Part shown: in pieces, positions 12,701-22,394 of the stretch
Position numbering within the stretch: the first letter of the stretch is position 1
Layout of the letters: every line of letters begins with the position of its first letter
Origin: Diploscapter coronatus
Taxonomy: Eukaryota; Nematoda; Chromadorea; Rhabditida; Rhabditidae
DNA length: 64,000 nt
Assembly: GCA_964036155.1 (NCBI GenBank)
Contig: OZ038422.1
Coordinates: forward strand, 11,183,201 to 11,247,200
Direction of reading: 5' to 3'
Position numbers and translations under genes: made by a program
Notes under the pieces: generated by a model
Seen by the model: only the letters and a program-made list of their open reading frames with translations
Database searches by the model: none
What the model was told of the DNA's origin: nothing

Positions 12701-14313
12701 CAGGGGAATATGCCTCAGGTTTGTTAGTTGTTGTTGTTGTTTTTTTTTTTTTTTTTTTTTTTTATCGAAGGTGATTTGTACCAAGAAATCTTAAAGACGC
12801 TCACTACAAATTTTGTAGAAATCACCTCATTTGTTTGGAGGAAGGGTACAAATCGCCTCGAACTTAATTTCGTGCAATAAACGGTGCACGGTCTTCCTTT
12901 AGCCGGCCCAAATGATTAACCCTGTTCAGCCGATCATCGACTTTGTCAATGCGATCACCGGGGGGCCCAACGATGTGAATGTCGAGATCCGAGTGGTGAG
13001 CTTTGACAATTTTTAAATCTGTCAAGTCCACCCCTTCAATTTTTCTCAAGTTCTAAAAGCATGAACATTTTGAAGCTTACCAAAAGGATATTTATTTTCT
13101 GGGTTTTTCTTCAAATTTTCATTGATTTCGAAAAAAAGCAAAATTTTAGAGTTCACCAGAGTTATAATTTGTATACATGTTATTTTTCAAGAGTTTGAAA
13201 CTAATCAACCTTTCATAAGTTGTTTTAATCTCGGAGATTTGCCCCATCACTGATCAAATTTGAGATTAACGGCAACGGACCAAACGGGAATACGACCATG
13301 TTGACAGGCAGACCTCCCGCCCAGCCCACTTTCGACGCGAACGGGGCTCCAGTCAGAATCGTCTGGGAAAACGGTGGCATGATGGTCGTACCGGGTGACG
13401 AAGAGCCTATCGCGGTACAGGGATTGTAGAGAAGAGATTTGAAATGTAAATTTTTTCAGGAATTCATCAACAACCTCCTGAACATGTTCCACGTCCAACC
13501 GATGCAGGTCGGAATTCTGCCAGATCATCTCAGAAATCTGCCGATGACCTCAGTCAATGACAAGCAAGTCGAGGACAAGACCCAGTGCGCCGTTTGTCTG
13601 GAGTTCTACAGTATTGGTGCATTTTTTCCCTTTCTCAAATTGATATATTGTGCAAAAAAAATAAATTTAGCCAAAAATTTATTTCTTTTTGCAAAAACTC
13701 GGCCAAACATCTTGCAACTAAGCTAAATGTAAATAAGCATATTTTTAGAGGAAAAAGTTGCCGTTTTGGGATGCCGCCACATGTTTCATCGGGATTGTCT
13801 GGAGCCTTGGTTGAAAAACAAAGCTAGGTATAAGATTTTTTTAGTATTATGACGATGATTTCAAAACTATTATCAGTTTACTTCAAAGTGATCCTAAATC
13901 ATTGCCTGTGTTATTATACATTTTTAAATTTTTTGCAGTTGCCCCGTCTGCCGAGTCGATGTTAACCCTTACGACTGGCCGGGAAACGAAAGGGGTGAAC
14001 GGAGGGCGGATCAGAGTGGAAGGAATGCGGAACAGGCCGGACCACCACCGGAAGAACAGAACCACGATGACTCAGGGCAGTCGAATCAGGTATTTTTTGT
14101 TTTAATAAAAAATCGAATTTTACTATTTGGTATCTGAAAAAAGGCGATTTTTATATGGATCTTTTAATTTTTGTTTTGCCACGTTTTTATTGAAAAAGAT
14201 TTTTTAATGGAAAACATTAATTTTTAAGGAATTTGTATTTTGTGGAAAAGTGAAAATTTCAGTCCCAGCCTTCTGACACATCGATGAACATGCAGGACAT
14301 GGATTTGGACTAA
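9756..14313 (+). CDS. RING-H2 E3 ubiquitin ligase with long Pro/Gln/His-rich N-terminus
   Basis: Fifteen exons give 682 residues: 9756-9843, 10182-10330, 10424-10546, 10589-10765, 10986-11072, 11187-11381, 11546-11761, 12022-12192, 12557-12718, 12903-12995, 13265-13414, 13460-13616, 13749-13827, 13939-14089 and 14263-14313. The first ~480 residues are low-complexity, rich in Pro, Gln, Asn and His, with His runs and the patches VALPFVNYITNNAG and PIIDFVNAITGG. A C3H2C3 RING follows with ligands C580, C583, C598, H600, H603, C606, C617 and C620. An acidic, disordered tail ends in MDLD. The RING places it with RNF126/RNF115-type ligases, but I see no N-terminal zinc finger. NOB1 ends 226 bases upstream with an acceptor-like TTTTTAG at about 9732, so the two could share an operon. 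The acceptor of exon 11 (TTTGAG) is weak; phase alone supports it. Confidence 0.8.
12385..12426 (+). other. Possible alternative terminal exon of the RING gene
   Basis: After a strong TTTTTCAG acceptor, 14 in-frame codons run to TAG. If used in place of the exon at 12557, the product would end before the RING domain. It lies between two well-supported exons, and the main model skips it. Transcript evidence is needed. Confidence 0.3.
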
Positions 14314-15991
14314 AAGTGGGCAGAGCCAAGATTTCGAAAGTTGAAAAACCAAGGGAAGTTTTTCTTCGTGTTTGAAAATGTGAAAAATCATCATTATTCA
14401 TGTTATTTATCCAAAATTGAAAAGAAATCACCCTGTCTTACTATATTATATTCGAGATGAACGTTGTCTCTTTCTCTGGGCTCGAACGCCAGTGCGAAGC
14501 CACTCTCCTTATCTGCCTGCGTTCTCGTCGCGCTCTCTCCTTTTCACTTTTCACTCGCGGTTCGCACCAGCGCTACTGCCCTTCCCGCTAGGCAACGTTC
14601 ATCTCATAGATAATCGAGAGTCACTGTTAAGAAAATCTAGTCATTTTCAGTAACGAAACATTTCAGTTGTAATTATCACCTAAGGAAAAGACTTAGCGGC
14701 GTCAGCGAATTATTTGTCTATATTATGATTTTATACGTCATGACGTCACTACGCCATATCGTATCTTCTGTTTCTTTCGCTTTTCATTCCGCTTTTGAAA
14801 ATATCATTCATTTATTTAGTCTGTCTTATTATGGCTAGATTTTCGGATAGGCTTTTCCCTAGACTCGGTGTAATAATATCTGGAGGGGCGTATAACCTAA
14901 TTTTTATTATACTATGATTTTTTTTGTATTTACCCCTTCCAGATATGCATTATTCGCTGTGATCGGTTCAGCACTTTGATAGTATATTTTTAGATTCTTT
15001 GAAAAGTCGATTTTTGAAAAAAAAAAAAAAAAAAAACTTTTCCAAGAGCATGTATATTGTTTTTAAATTGGGCGTCTAAAGAACCATTGACTTTGCAATG
15101 TTATCGGTAAAATCGAATAGTTTTAGAAGAAAGGAAAGTTTGAGTGCTTTTCAAGAAAATATTTCTTGGAAAAGTAGTGATTTCTTTGCTTTCTTATTGA
15201 ACAGTGGATGTATATTCAGTTCTGTAAAAATGGCTTCTGAGTAGGTAAAATCGTAAATAAACTATGTCATGAATTTTATTAACTTAGCAAACAAATTCAT
15301 ATCGTATGCACCCCATCCAAATTTTGACTTCCTGAAAAAACGCCTTAAGCTCTAATGTTAATGACAGTTCTTTCCTTCCACCATAAAAGATGAAGAAAAA
15401 AAAGAAGAGTCACTGATACTTAGCATTAGAGCATATTTATAGGAGGGCAAGATCTGAGAGGCGCATGCGTTACAAGTAGACAAAAAGTGTAGGCTTTCTT
15501 AAGAAAATGTGGGATTTGAAAAAAGTTCACATTTATAGTAAATTATGATACGTCGTCGCGATAGATACACCAAAACTTGAACCGTCAAAGATAAAAATCA
15601 CAAAACAATCATCTTTTCAGAAAATTGATATTTTGAAACAAGAAAAATAAATAAAACCCAAAAAGTGAAGTAAATAAGAAGAAGCGCAGGAATTTTGGTA
15701 GTATTGTCATTTTGGTAAGAGTAAAAGCTAGCCCTTTGTAAAATAGGATTGCTATATTTCGTATACCTCAAAAGTCAAGTCCTGAATTGAAATTTAGAGG
15801 GCAGTTGAAAAAGACGGAGTGACAAAAATATTATCCTTTAAAAATACTATATCTTATCCTCATAAAAGTCCCAGGTCTTCTAATTTTCAATACATGTTAA
15901 AGAAGTTTAAAAAAGCAAGAAACGTTCAAAGGAGGTTCTTCTATTAGAAAAAATAAAAGTCACTCCTCTCGAAAACTAAAAAAAGCAAGCA
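14314..15991. other. Convergent intergenic region (RING gene / SEC11)
   Basis: This holds the 3' ends of two convergent genes. It contains a 152-bp inverted-repeat element (14454-14605), a perfect 12-bp palindrome with a CRE-type TGACGTCA (14735-14748), a poly-A run near 15020-15040 and an AATAAA at 15256 that could serve the RING gene. No further coding sequence is seen. Confidence 0.5.
14454..14605. mobile_element. MITE-like foldback element
   Basis: The 15-base ends GAGATGAACGTTGTC (14454-14468) and GGCAACGTTCATCTC (14591-14605) are inverted copies with one mismatch. The interior is GC-richer than its surroundings and has weaker inner complementarity. No coding capacity is seen and no target-site duplication is clear. 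Confidence 0.55.
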
Positions 15992-17528
15992 TTACTTTTC
16001 CCTGTGCAAAATGACGAATAGCCCGAGGACGGCCAGAATGGCGTATTTGAATTTCGGGTAGTCGTTCATCAGAATTGTCACCATGCCGACGTATGGCAAA
16101 ATGCCCTTCGTACGGCCCACGACGTCAGAGCGTTTCAGCCACATCTGAAAGACGTTATAAAGAAAAGACGTCGTTAAAAAAGTGTCATAACGTCGTTTTT
16201 TGTTTTTAAATTTACCTGTCCAGGCGCGTAAAGACCACGATCGTCAACCTGATTGTTATCGCCCTTCGTCAAAAACTTTGTCTCCTGCGCAGTTTTCTCG
16301 TGGACCTGAAAATTCAACAAAAATTAAATGTCGTATAATACCTATTTTGAGCCTATGCTTCACAATATGAACTCTAAAGAATACCTTGATAACCCTGTGC
16401 ACAATGGGAATATCCCTTCCGTCGATCTTGAAGACGGTGATATCGCCGGCGCGAATCGGATCGTTCAGATCATTCGTCAGCAGCAGCAGGTCTCCACGAT
16501 AGAATGCCGGCTCCATCGACCCTGAAAATTTAGCCTTAATCAATTGGTAAAATTTGAGTGTGGTTTTTGTGAAATTCAACTATATCTAAAATTCAAATTT
16601 AGTTAACTAGTAAGATTCTCGAATATTTGGTGAAAAAAATGTATTTTAGTAAAACGATCAAATTTTTGGTTTTATATATTTTTGTAAGTGGTCTTTTTAG
16701 TTTTACCAGGAGGGCGTGCATTGTCCAACAAAATCTTTGTTGGACAGCGCCTCACTTTTCTGTGGTGTTGTCCAACAAAATAATTTGGCTGTGGCGTTAT
16801 CCAACAGATTTTGTTGGACAACGCTACGGACTCATTTTACCCGAGAGCACGACGACGACCGGACTTTCCGAGCCGGTGACCACCATGAGACCCTTCCAAA
16901 TCATGAGGGCCGAAGATACCACCATGCAGAAGTTGAGCACCTGAAATACCATTTTTAGTTTTTAGAAAAATGTAAATAATCACCCTGAAAATATCTAAAT
17001 GTCATGAATTTTCTGAAAAAGTAAGAAAGAGGATCTACTAACAAGGGGAGTGCACAGATCGGAACTCAGATCTTGATGAAACTTATCAAATAGGGATTTT
17101 CAATGACGGAGACGACGATGGTAAAATCAAAAGTGCTGAACAGGAACCTGGAGTCGGAGGAGTTTTAAGCCGCTTTCATTTGTATTTCGTATGAAACATG
17201 AGCGAATTCGCTATTGAAAATGTAAGCTAATTTTGCAAATTTGTGAACACTAGTAAAGAATTGACGATCCTCACTGATTTTCATTTTTCAGGCTCCTATT
17301 TAGCACTTTTCGACTTCGCCATCGTTATCCCCGTCTTTGAAAACCCCCATTTGATAAGTTTCGTCAAGATTTGTGCACTTCCCTTGCAAGATTTAGAAAA
17401 GGAAGGCTATTAGATTTTCGAATTTCTAGTATTTCTTTGTTAAATTAGCATAAAATGACCTGATAGATCATCTGCCTCTTGTCCATGCGACGAATCTCGT
17501 CGAACATCGCCAAGTCGAAAATCGCCAT
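15992..17528 (-). CDS. sec-11: SEC11 catalytic subunit of signal peptidase complex
   Basis: An S26B serine protease that removes signal peptides in the ER membrane. Five exons on the minus strand (17460-17528, 16841-16940, 16385-16521, 16216-16305, 15992-16144) give 182 residues, the normal family length. The N-terminal region is followed by one membrane helix (about residues 24-55). The catalytic Ser is in GSMEP (about Ser58) and the catalytic His in IVHRVIK (about His98). The [10 protein letters not shown] box and a C-terminal hydrophobic helix follow. The gene starts 214 bases after the RPB7 stop on the same strand, with an acceptor (AAATTAG) just before the ATG. This fits the downstream position in an operon. 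Introns 1 and 2 carry repeat elements. Confidence 0.92.
16711..16830. repeat. Cluster of inverted TCCAACA/TGTTGGA motifs in a SEC11 intron
   Basis: The intron carries two hairpins. One pairs TGTCCAACA with TGTTGGACA at 16722-16746. The other pairs GCGTTATCCAACA with TGTTGGACAACGC at 16794-16824. A further TTGTCCAACAAAAT lies between them. The repeated motif in both orientations suggests nested or duplicated remnants of a small inverted-repeat element. Confidence 0.5.
17042..17386. mobile_element. 345-bp MITE with long inverted repeats, in SEC11 intron 1
   Basis: The outer left arm starts CAAGGGGAGTGCACAGATC and the right arm ends GATTTGTGCACTTCCCTTG, its inverted copy. Complementarity continues inward for about 130 bases (17100-17160 against 17281-17340). 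The left arm has a 12-base insertion. No open frame is seen. It behaves like a non-autonomous DNA transposon inserted in an intron. Confidence 0.7.
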
Positions 17529-17740
17529 TTTGGAAATCCCTAATTTGATCGATTTAAAAAGTCAATATTGTCAGAAAGAGATATAGAACGGCTAAAACCG
17601 TTTGGTTTCAAAGAAAAATCGAAAATATGAGATCTTTATGCCGGTTGGAAATGTGGTTGCATAAATATAATAGGTACATGTATAAAATTAGTGAAATTGA
17701 AGGAATGAGATTGATCTCTTTCCTTGGAAATTTGATTTGT

Positions 17741-17746
17741 TTTATT
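17741..17746 (-). terminator. AATAAA overlapping the RPB7 stop codon
   Basis: On the minus strand the last codons read GAA TAA AAC, so AATAAA includes the stop codon. If used, it gives an extremely short 3' UTR, consistent with close packing against SEC11. Confidence 0.45.
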
Positions 17747-18596
17747 CAGAAGAGCACAGTCCGAGGTAGTCGTCCATCAGGGTGCCAATCGCGAAAATGT
17801 CGGTCGCGTCAACTCGAGTTCCGATCAGTTTAACCTAAAGTTGATTTCCTTCTCAGAAAATGGTCGCTTTTTTGTTTTCCTAATTTTTCTTTCAAAATTT
17901 ACTCTAATTTCGTCGTCCTGTTTGATAACGATCGATTCGTCGCTGGTCTTATAGCAGGGCGGATTGGCGTTCGGGTCGAATTCCATGTCAGGGGGAATGC
18001 AGTGACGAGATATGAAGCAGGACAGAGGACCGATGTCGCAGAAAATTCCGAGTTTGTTGACCTGCAGTAAAATTTTTAAAAGCGAAAGATAAAACTTTTC
18101 TATCTTCAAAAGTGAAAAGTCCAAAGTTAGAAATTTCTTTTAAACTGACCTGATTAACGACGGCATCAACGACTTGCCCTTTGAAGGGCCTGAACACGAT
18201 CGCCTTATACTTGACGGGGTAGATCACGAAGCCGCGGCCTGAAAATAAACAAAACATGCTTCGAAAGGTAGAATTTAAAACATTTTATTTTTGGAAAGGA
18301 GAATTACCTGGCTGAATAATTCCATGCCCAATCGTGTCGATCGTCGTGACGGCGATGACGAAACCGTACTTGCCTGTACAGGTGCCTTCTACCTGGAAAT
18401 TGAAAATTAAATAAATTTAAAGAAAGAGCTCTCAGTTTATAATAATCCTAGATAGGAAATAAAAAGAAACAATATTTAAGCATTCGAAAATCCGAACCTC
18501 ACTGAAGAGTTTGATCTTGATAGTCTCGTTGAGATTCGGCCCGAAATACCTCGGATGCAGGCAGACCTCGTGGTCGAGTGCCAAGTGGAAGAACAT
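17742..18596 (-). CDS. rpb-7: RNA polymerase II subunit RPB7
   Basis: RPB7 pairs with RPB4 to form the stalk of RNA polymerase II. Five minus-strand exons (18498-18596, 18308-18392, 18150-18238, 17903-18061, 17742-17834) give 174 residues, close to the usual ~172. The protein opens [20 protein letters not shown]. The tip domain contains GKYGFVI and the S1/OB domain contains [18 protein letters not shown], both typical of the family. An acceptor (ATTTTCAG) lies 13 bases before the ATG. The next gene, SEC11, begins 214 bases downstream on the same strand. Confidence 0.94.
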
Positions 18597-18938
18597 TTTT
18601 GGTGTTCCTGAAAAATTTTAATTAAGATAATTCGAAACATAAAATAAAAACTCGAAGAAATAGCAGTCCGGAATAGATTTTTAAAATTTTTTATATAGAA
18701 TTTCTTCAATTGTTTATATTGAATGAAGAGCCTGAATGTTCTCGTAAAACGATAAAAAGAAAAAAATTTTAAATCAAGAGAGGAGAAATTGGAAATAAAC
18801 GAACGTCAGCCTTAAATTCGAACAATAATTGTTAAAAAACGGCGACTAAAACCTATGCATATGCATTCTTCGTTGGAATATTGTCTAATTCCGGATTTTA
18901 TCGATTTTCATAGATTTATTGATTTTTCTTGCAGCTGT

Positions 18939-18968
18939 ATGGTTTTTCGACTCGGAAATCTGGCATAG
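18939..18968 (+). promoter_or_regulatory. Upstream ORF abutting the ARFRP1 start
   Basis: After a TTCTTGCAG acceptor, an ATG opens a nine-codon frame ending in TAG at 18968. The next base begins the ARFRP1 ATG. Initiation here would place termination right at the main start, so translation could be lowered or re-initiate. Confidence 0.45.
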
Positions 18969-20299
18969 ATGTACACGCTGTCGGCCGGTTTGTGGGAGAA
19001 ATTCTTCAAGAAGAAGGACTACTATGTAGTTATCGTCGGTTTGGACAATGCTGGGAAAACGGTCAGGGTTTTTCAGATTTTTATTTTTATTTTTGTCTTT
19101 CTTAGACTTTCCTCGAACAAGCGAAGTCCCGATTCGTCAAGGACTACGGCATGCTCAACCCAGCGAGAATCACCAGTACAGTCGGGCTAAATAGTGAGTC
19201 AAGTTTTAGTCTATCTTTTTCATTGATAAAAGTTACCACGAAAGTTTCTTTGAGATTTTGAAAGAGATTTAGATGATTTTGACTGATATCTATATTCCAT
19301 CATGAAACAAGATTTCAAATATCCAGTGCCATATAAAATGGCAACAGCTAAACGACAACCTGACGACGCCTTTCATTCCCCACACTATTTCACTCTCTTC
19401 TAACCCCCTTTCCTCTCTCTAACTATATAGGGGTCGTCAGGTCGTCATTTAGTAACTGTCGTATAAAGTGCATTTTGTATTCCTATCCTTCATCATATAT
19501 GAGTCTTATAATTCAGTTGGCAAAGTCGAGCTGAACAATACGTGTCTGAATTTCTGGGACTTGGGAGGCCAAGAGGATTTGCGGAGTCTTTGGAGCACGT
19601 ACTTCGACGAGGCGAATGCCCTGATTTTCGTGGTCGACGCGACAAGACCTGATCAATTTCCAGTGGTTTCCGATGTTTTCAGTAAGATCCTATTCTACAA
19701 TTTTAGTAAAGTCGATAAAATTGAACAACTTTATAGAAAAACTCTGGGATTTTTACGGATATCTAAAATAGAATAAGATTTTGTAAAGAAGTTTTTTCGA
19801 GAAAATGGAATTTTTTTAAAATGTTACTTTTCAGAAGACGTAATGTCGAACGAGTTGATTCAGCGGATACCCGTTTTGGTCGCGGTCAACAAGAGCGAAA
19901 TGGAGGGTGCAGCGCCCGCTGCTGAGGTACAAAAATTTAATCTATTACTTGAGTAAATTTCATTTTAAAAATTCCTACCAACTAAAGAAAAATATTTTTC
20001 TTCGGACATTTTTGTCTTTCTTGAAAATGATTTTCCAAATTCTCCTTCCACTAAAAGATATCTTTCTTATGAAATTTTCGCTTCCATGAAGACATGGAAA
20101 TTCGTAAAATGAAACCTTATTTTATCGAAAAATAAAAATTTATAAGTTCTAAAAATCTCAGGTCCGTTCCGTGCTCCACGACGATAACCACAGCGGAGAT
20201 CTGGCCGTACTGCCTGTCTCTGCTTTGGAAGGCACGAACATCGATCGATGCGTGCGGTGGATCGTTCGGACCCTAGCCAGTCAACCTCTGTACCTATGA
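18969..20299 (+). CDS. arfrp-1: ARFRP1-like small GTPase (Golgi/TGN trafficking)
   Basis: An ARF-related GTPase acting at the trans-Golgi upstream of ARL1 and golgin recruitment. Five exons (18969-19061, 19106-19193, 19517-19681, 19835-19926, 20162-20299) give 191 residues. Visible motifs are the P-loop GLDNAGKT (24-31), a switch I Thr in STVGLNIG, WDLGGQ with Gln79, and NKSE in the G4 position. There is no Gly2 (the protein starts MYTLSAG), matching ARFRP1, which is N-acetylated and not myristoylated. Intron 2 carries an inverted-repeat element. A poly(A) signal is at 20649. Confidence 0.92.
19325..19472. mobile_element. MITE-like inverted-repeat element in ARFRP1 intron 2
   Basis: The inner arms AAACGACAACCTGACGACG (from 19350) and GGGTCGTCAGGTCGTCATTT (from 19431) are inverted copies. 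Weaker complementarity extends outward to about 19325 and 19472. The centre is C/T-rich. No coding capacity is seen. Confidence 0.55.
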
Positions 20300-20648
20300 T
20301 TTGAAAGGCGTCAAAACCTTATATAGGTCTGTAAATTGAATTACTGGAAAAAAAGTTTATTTTAATTATCTCTTTTGATACAAGATTTACGAACCTGTAT
20401 CTCCTTTTAAAACTTGACTAGCCATATTGCAAAGTATCTAACTCACTGTGATTTACAAAATTCTGAATCAAACAACATTTTCTAAGCATTGGTAAGGTGC
20501 ATAATTTTCCTATTCTTTTTAAAATTAACCCATGATTTGTATAGATATTCATCTCGGCTTTTGACACTAGCATTCTTTAACTGTGAGTTTTCGACGAAAA
20601 CGGGTATTTCCATAGAAATTCTTGTGCTAATTTATGAAAAGTCGATGA

Positions 20649-20654
20649 AATAAA
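20649..20654 (+). terminator. AATAAA poly(A) signal for ARFRP1
   Basis: A canonical signal 350 bases after the ARFRP1 stop and before the next predicted start. Confidence 0.55.
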
Positions 20655-20730
20655 GATTTTTTAATGGAATTTGAATACATTTTGATTTTTTATTCATTTT
20701 TTGTCGAAATCTAGTCATTTTCACCCCACA

Positions 20731-21827
20731 ATGGGCACACTCGTCTCGAAAATCGACAGCTGGTTCGAACGCTATGAAGGCGAGTCGTAAATCGCGTCAG
20801 ATCACACTAAAAATCGATAGAGGGGAGAGACGTGTAATTTTTTTTTACGAAAATTTCGGATTTGCACCTCAAAAATAGGCACCTGCACCGCACCGCGGAA
20901 GCGGGTTTTTATTTGCAAGTGTAAAGGGGTTTTTAATAATAAGAAAACGAAAAGTATAAAAGGAGGAAATTTTTTTTTTCATTTTCCTATCTAATATACA
21001 CACGCCCTAAAATGATAGTTTTTCACCGATTAAACTACCGTATTTTTGAAGATGGTTATTTGACGCGCTCGGACTCGACGTGCTCTTGGTATGCTGAAGC
21101 GCACGACGATATCGACGTCAAAAAAGACGACTTAAACGTCGTCGAAAATGGAAAGACGCATTACGGTAAGTTGGCGTAATCCAGGCAACCTCATATGAAA
21201 TACCGTAATCCAAATGGCATTATCTTATTTACAGAAAATATATTTTCTAAATTACCATATTCCAGAAGGACCGACCAACGCGAATCGCATCGCGAACGGC
21301 GAATCGGAACTAGATTCGGAATTATTCGACAACGACTCGAATTCAGTGGCGACGTCGAATTCTGAAATCAGCGACGACGACGATTCTGACGTCGATGCAT
21401 CGTGGAGCGTCAAGTCTTTTACCGTTAATGAAGAGAGCATCGGCGAAAATCAACTTAATTCGGTAAGGAATTTTGTTATTTTTTAGCTCTACCCCATATT
21501 TAAGGTAAAATAGTTTTGGTGAAAAAGAAAAATCAGGTAAACTATCTAAAACACCACTTTCTCATTTTTTAATTTTACTATTTGATTTTCTTTGAATTCC
21601 TATTAGCATCAAGATACGGTATGTTCGTAGTATTCTTAGAATTCTACAATTGAGATGCATAAAGTTAATGAGTTGTTTCCATTGTTAAAGAACATGATAT
21701 TTTGAAACACTAGTAAACTTACTCGTAGTTGAACTTTCAAGTTCAGAAAAAAATGAGCAGAAAATAAAGAAAGAATTTTCAGAAGATCACTCAGGATGTG
21801 GAGTGTATTGACCAGCCAGTGATCTAA
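20731..21827 (+). CDS. Uncharacterised acidic Ser/Asp-rich protein
   Basis: I do not recognise this gene. The core is two adjoining exons with matching phase: one ends at 21165 before GTAAGT and the next is 21266-21462. They encode an acidic stretch rich in Asp, Glu, Ser and Asn (SEISDDDDSDVDASWSVKSF). Two starts are possible. ATG 21012 reads straight into the exon. Alternatively ATG 20731 (MGTLVSKIDSWFERYE) joins by a GC-AG intron (20780-21051) at AAG|GCGAGT, also in phase. The second start has Gly2 with Ser at the N-myristoylation position. Small exons 21607-21618 and 21783-21827 would close the frame at TAA and give about 138 residues. The 3' exons are the least certain part. The protein looks intrinsically disordered. 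Confidence 0.45.
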
Positions 21828-22394
21828 ACGACTGCGCCGAACTTGTAAAATAAACGATTTCTTAAAATTATACCGTGTTTCAAAGATGAGAAAAATTAGC
21901 ATACATTTGAAAATTCTGTATATATTGAGAAAAAACTGATATTTTTGAAAATAAATCGAAAAATTTTCAAGACAAGCCTGTGGTGAGTCGATTTCGGACT
22001 AAACTCGAAAAATCCACCCAAACTCTCACTCCTACTTCAAACAGATTTTTATCTTATACCAAAAAAGTCCTTTCTGAAAATAATAAATTCTTTATTGAAG
22101 CTAAAAAATAAACAAAACTGGCACGAAAATAATGGGATGCAGATCAATAGTTTTGTCAAAAATATATGAAAAAGTTATGGAAAATCAGTGAGATTCACCG
22201 GTATGATAAAAAAAATTTTGTGATCTTTCTAAAAATCGGAGGAGCTTTTGCAATGTGCAAGATCTTTTCTGGAATGTATGCGAGTTTTTTGAGCTGAAAA
22301 ACTAATTAGATAAAGTGTGTTGAGATCTCTATTAGTTTTGTCACAATAACATAAAATCCGTAGAAATATCTTGATCCACAAAATGATGCGGGAC
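21828..22394. other. AT-rich convergent intergenic spacer
   Basis: No coding signal is seen. On the minus strand an AATAAA (22091-22096) lies 300 bases past the SLC6 stop and is a reasonable poly(A) signal for that gene. Confidence 0.4.

Noticed and set aside
12437..12784. 115-codon minus-strand frame with poly-Lys/poly-Gln
   Set aside because: Antisense to a RING-gene exon; the Lys run is the poly-T tract at 12739-12763.
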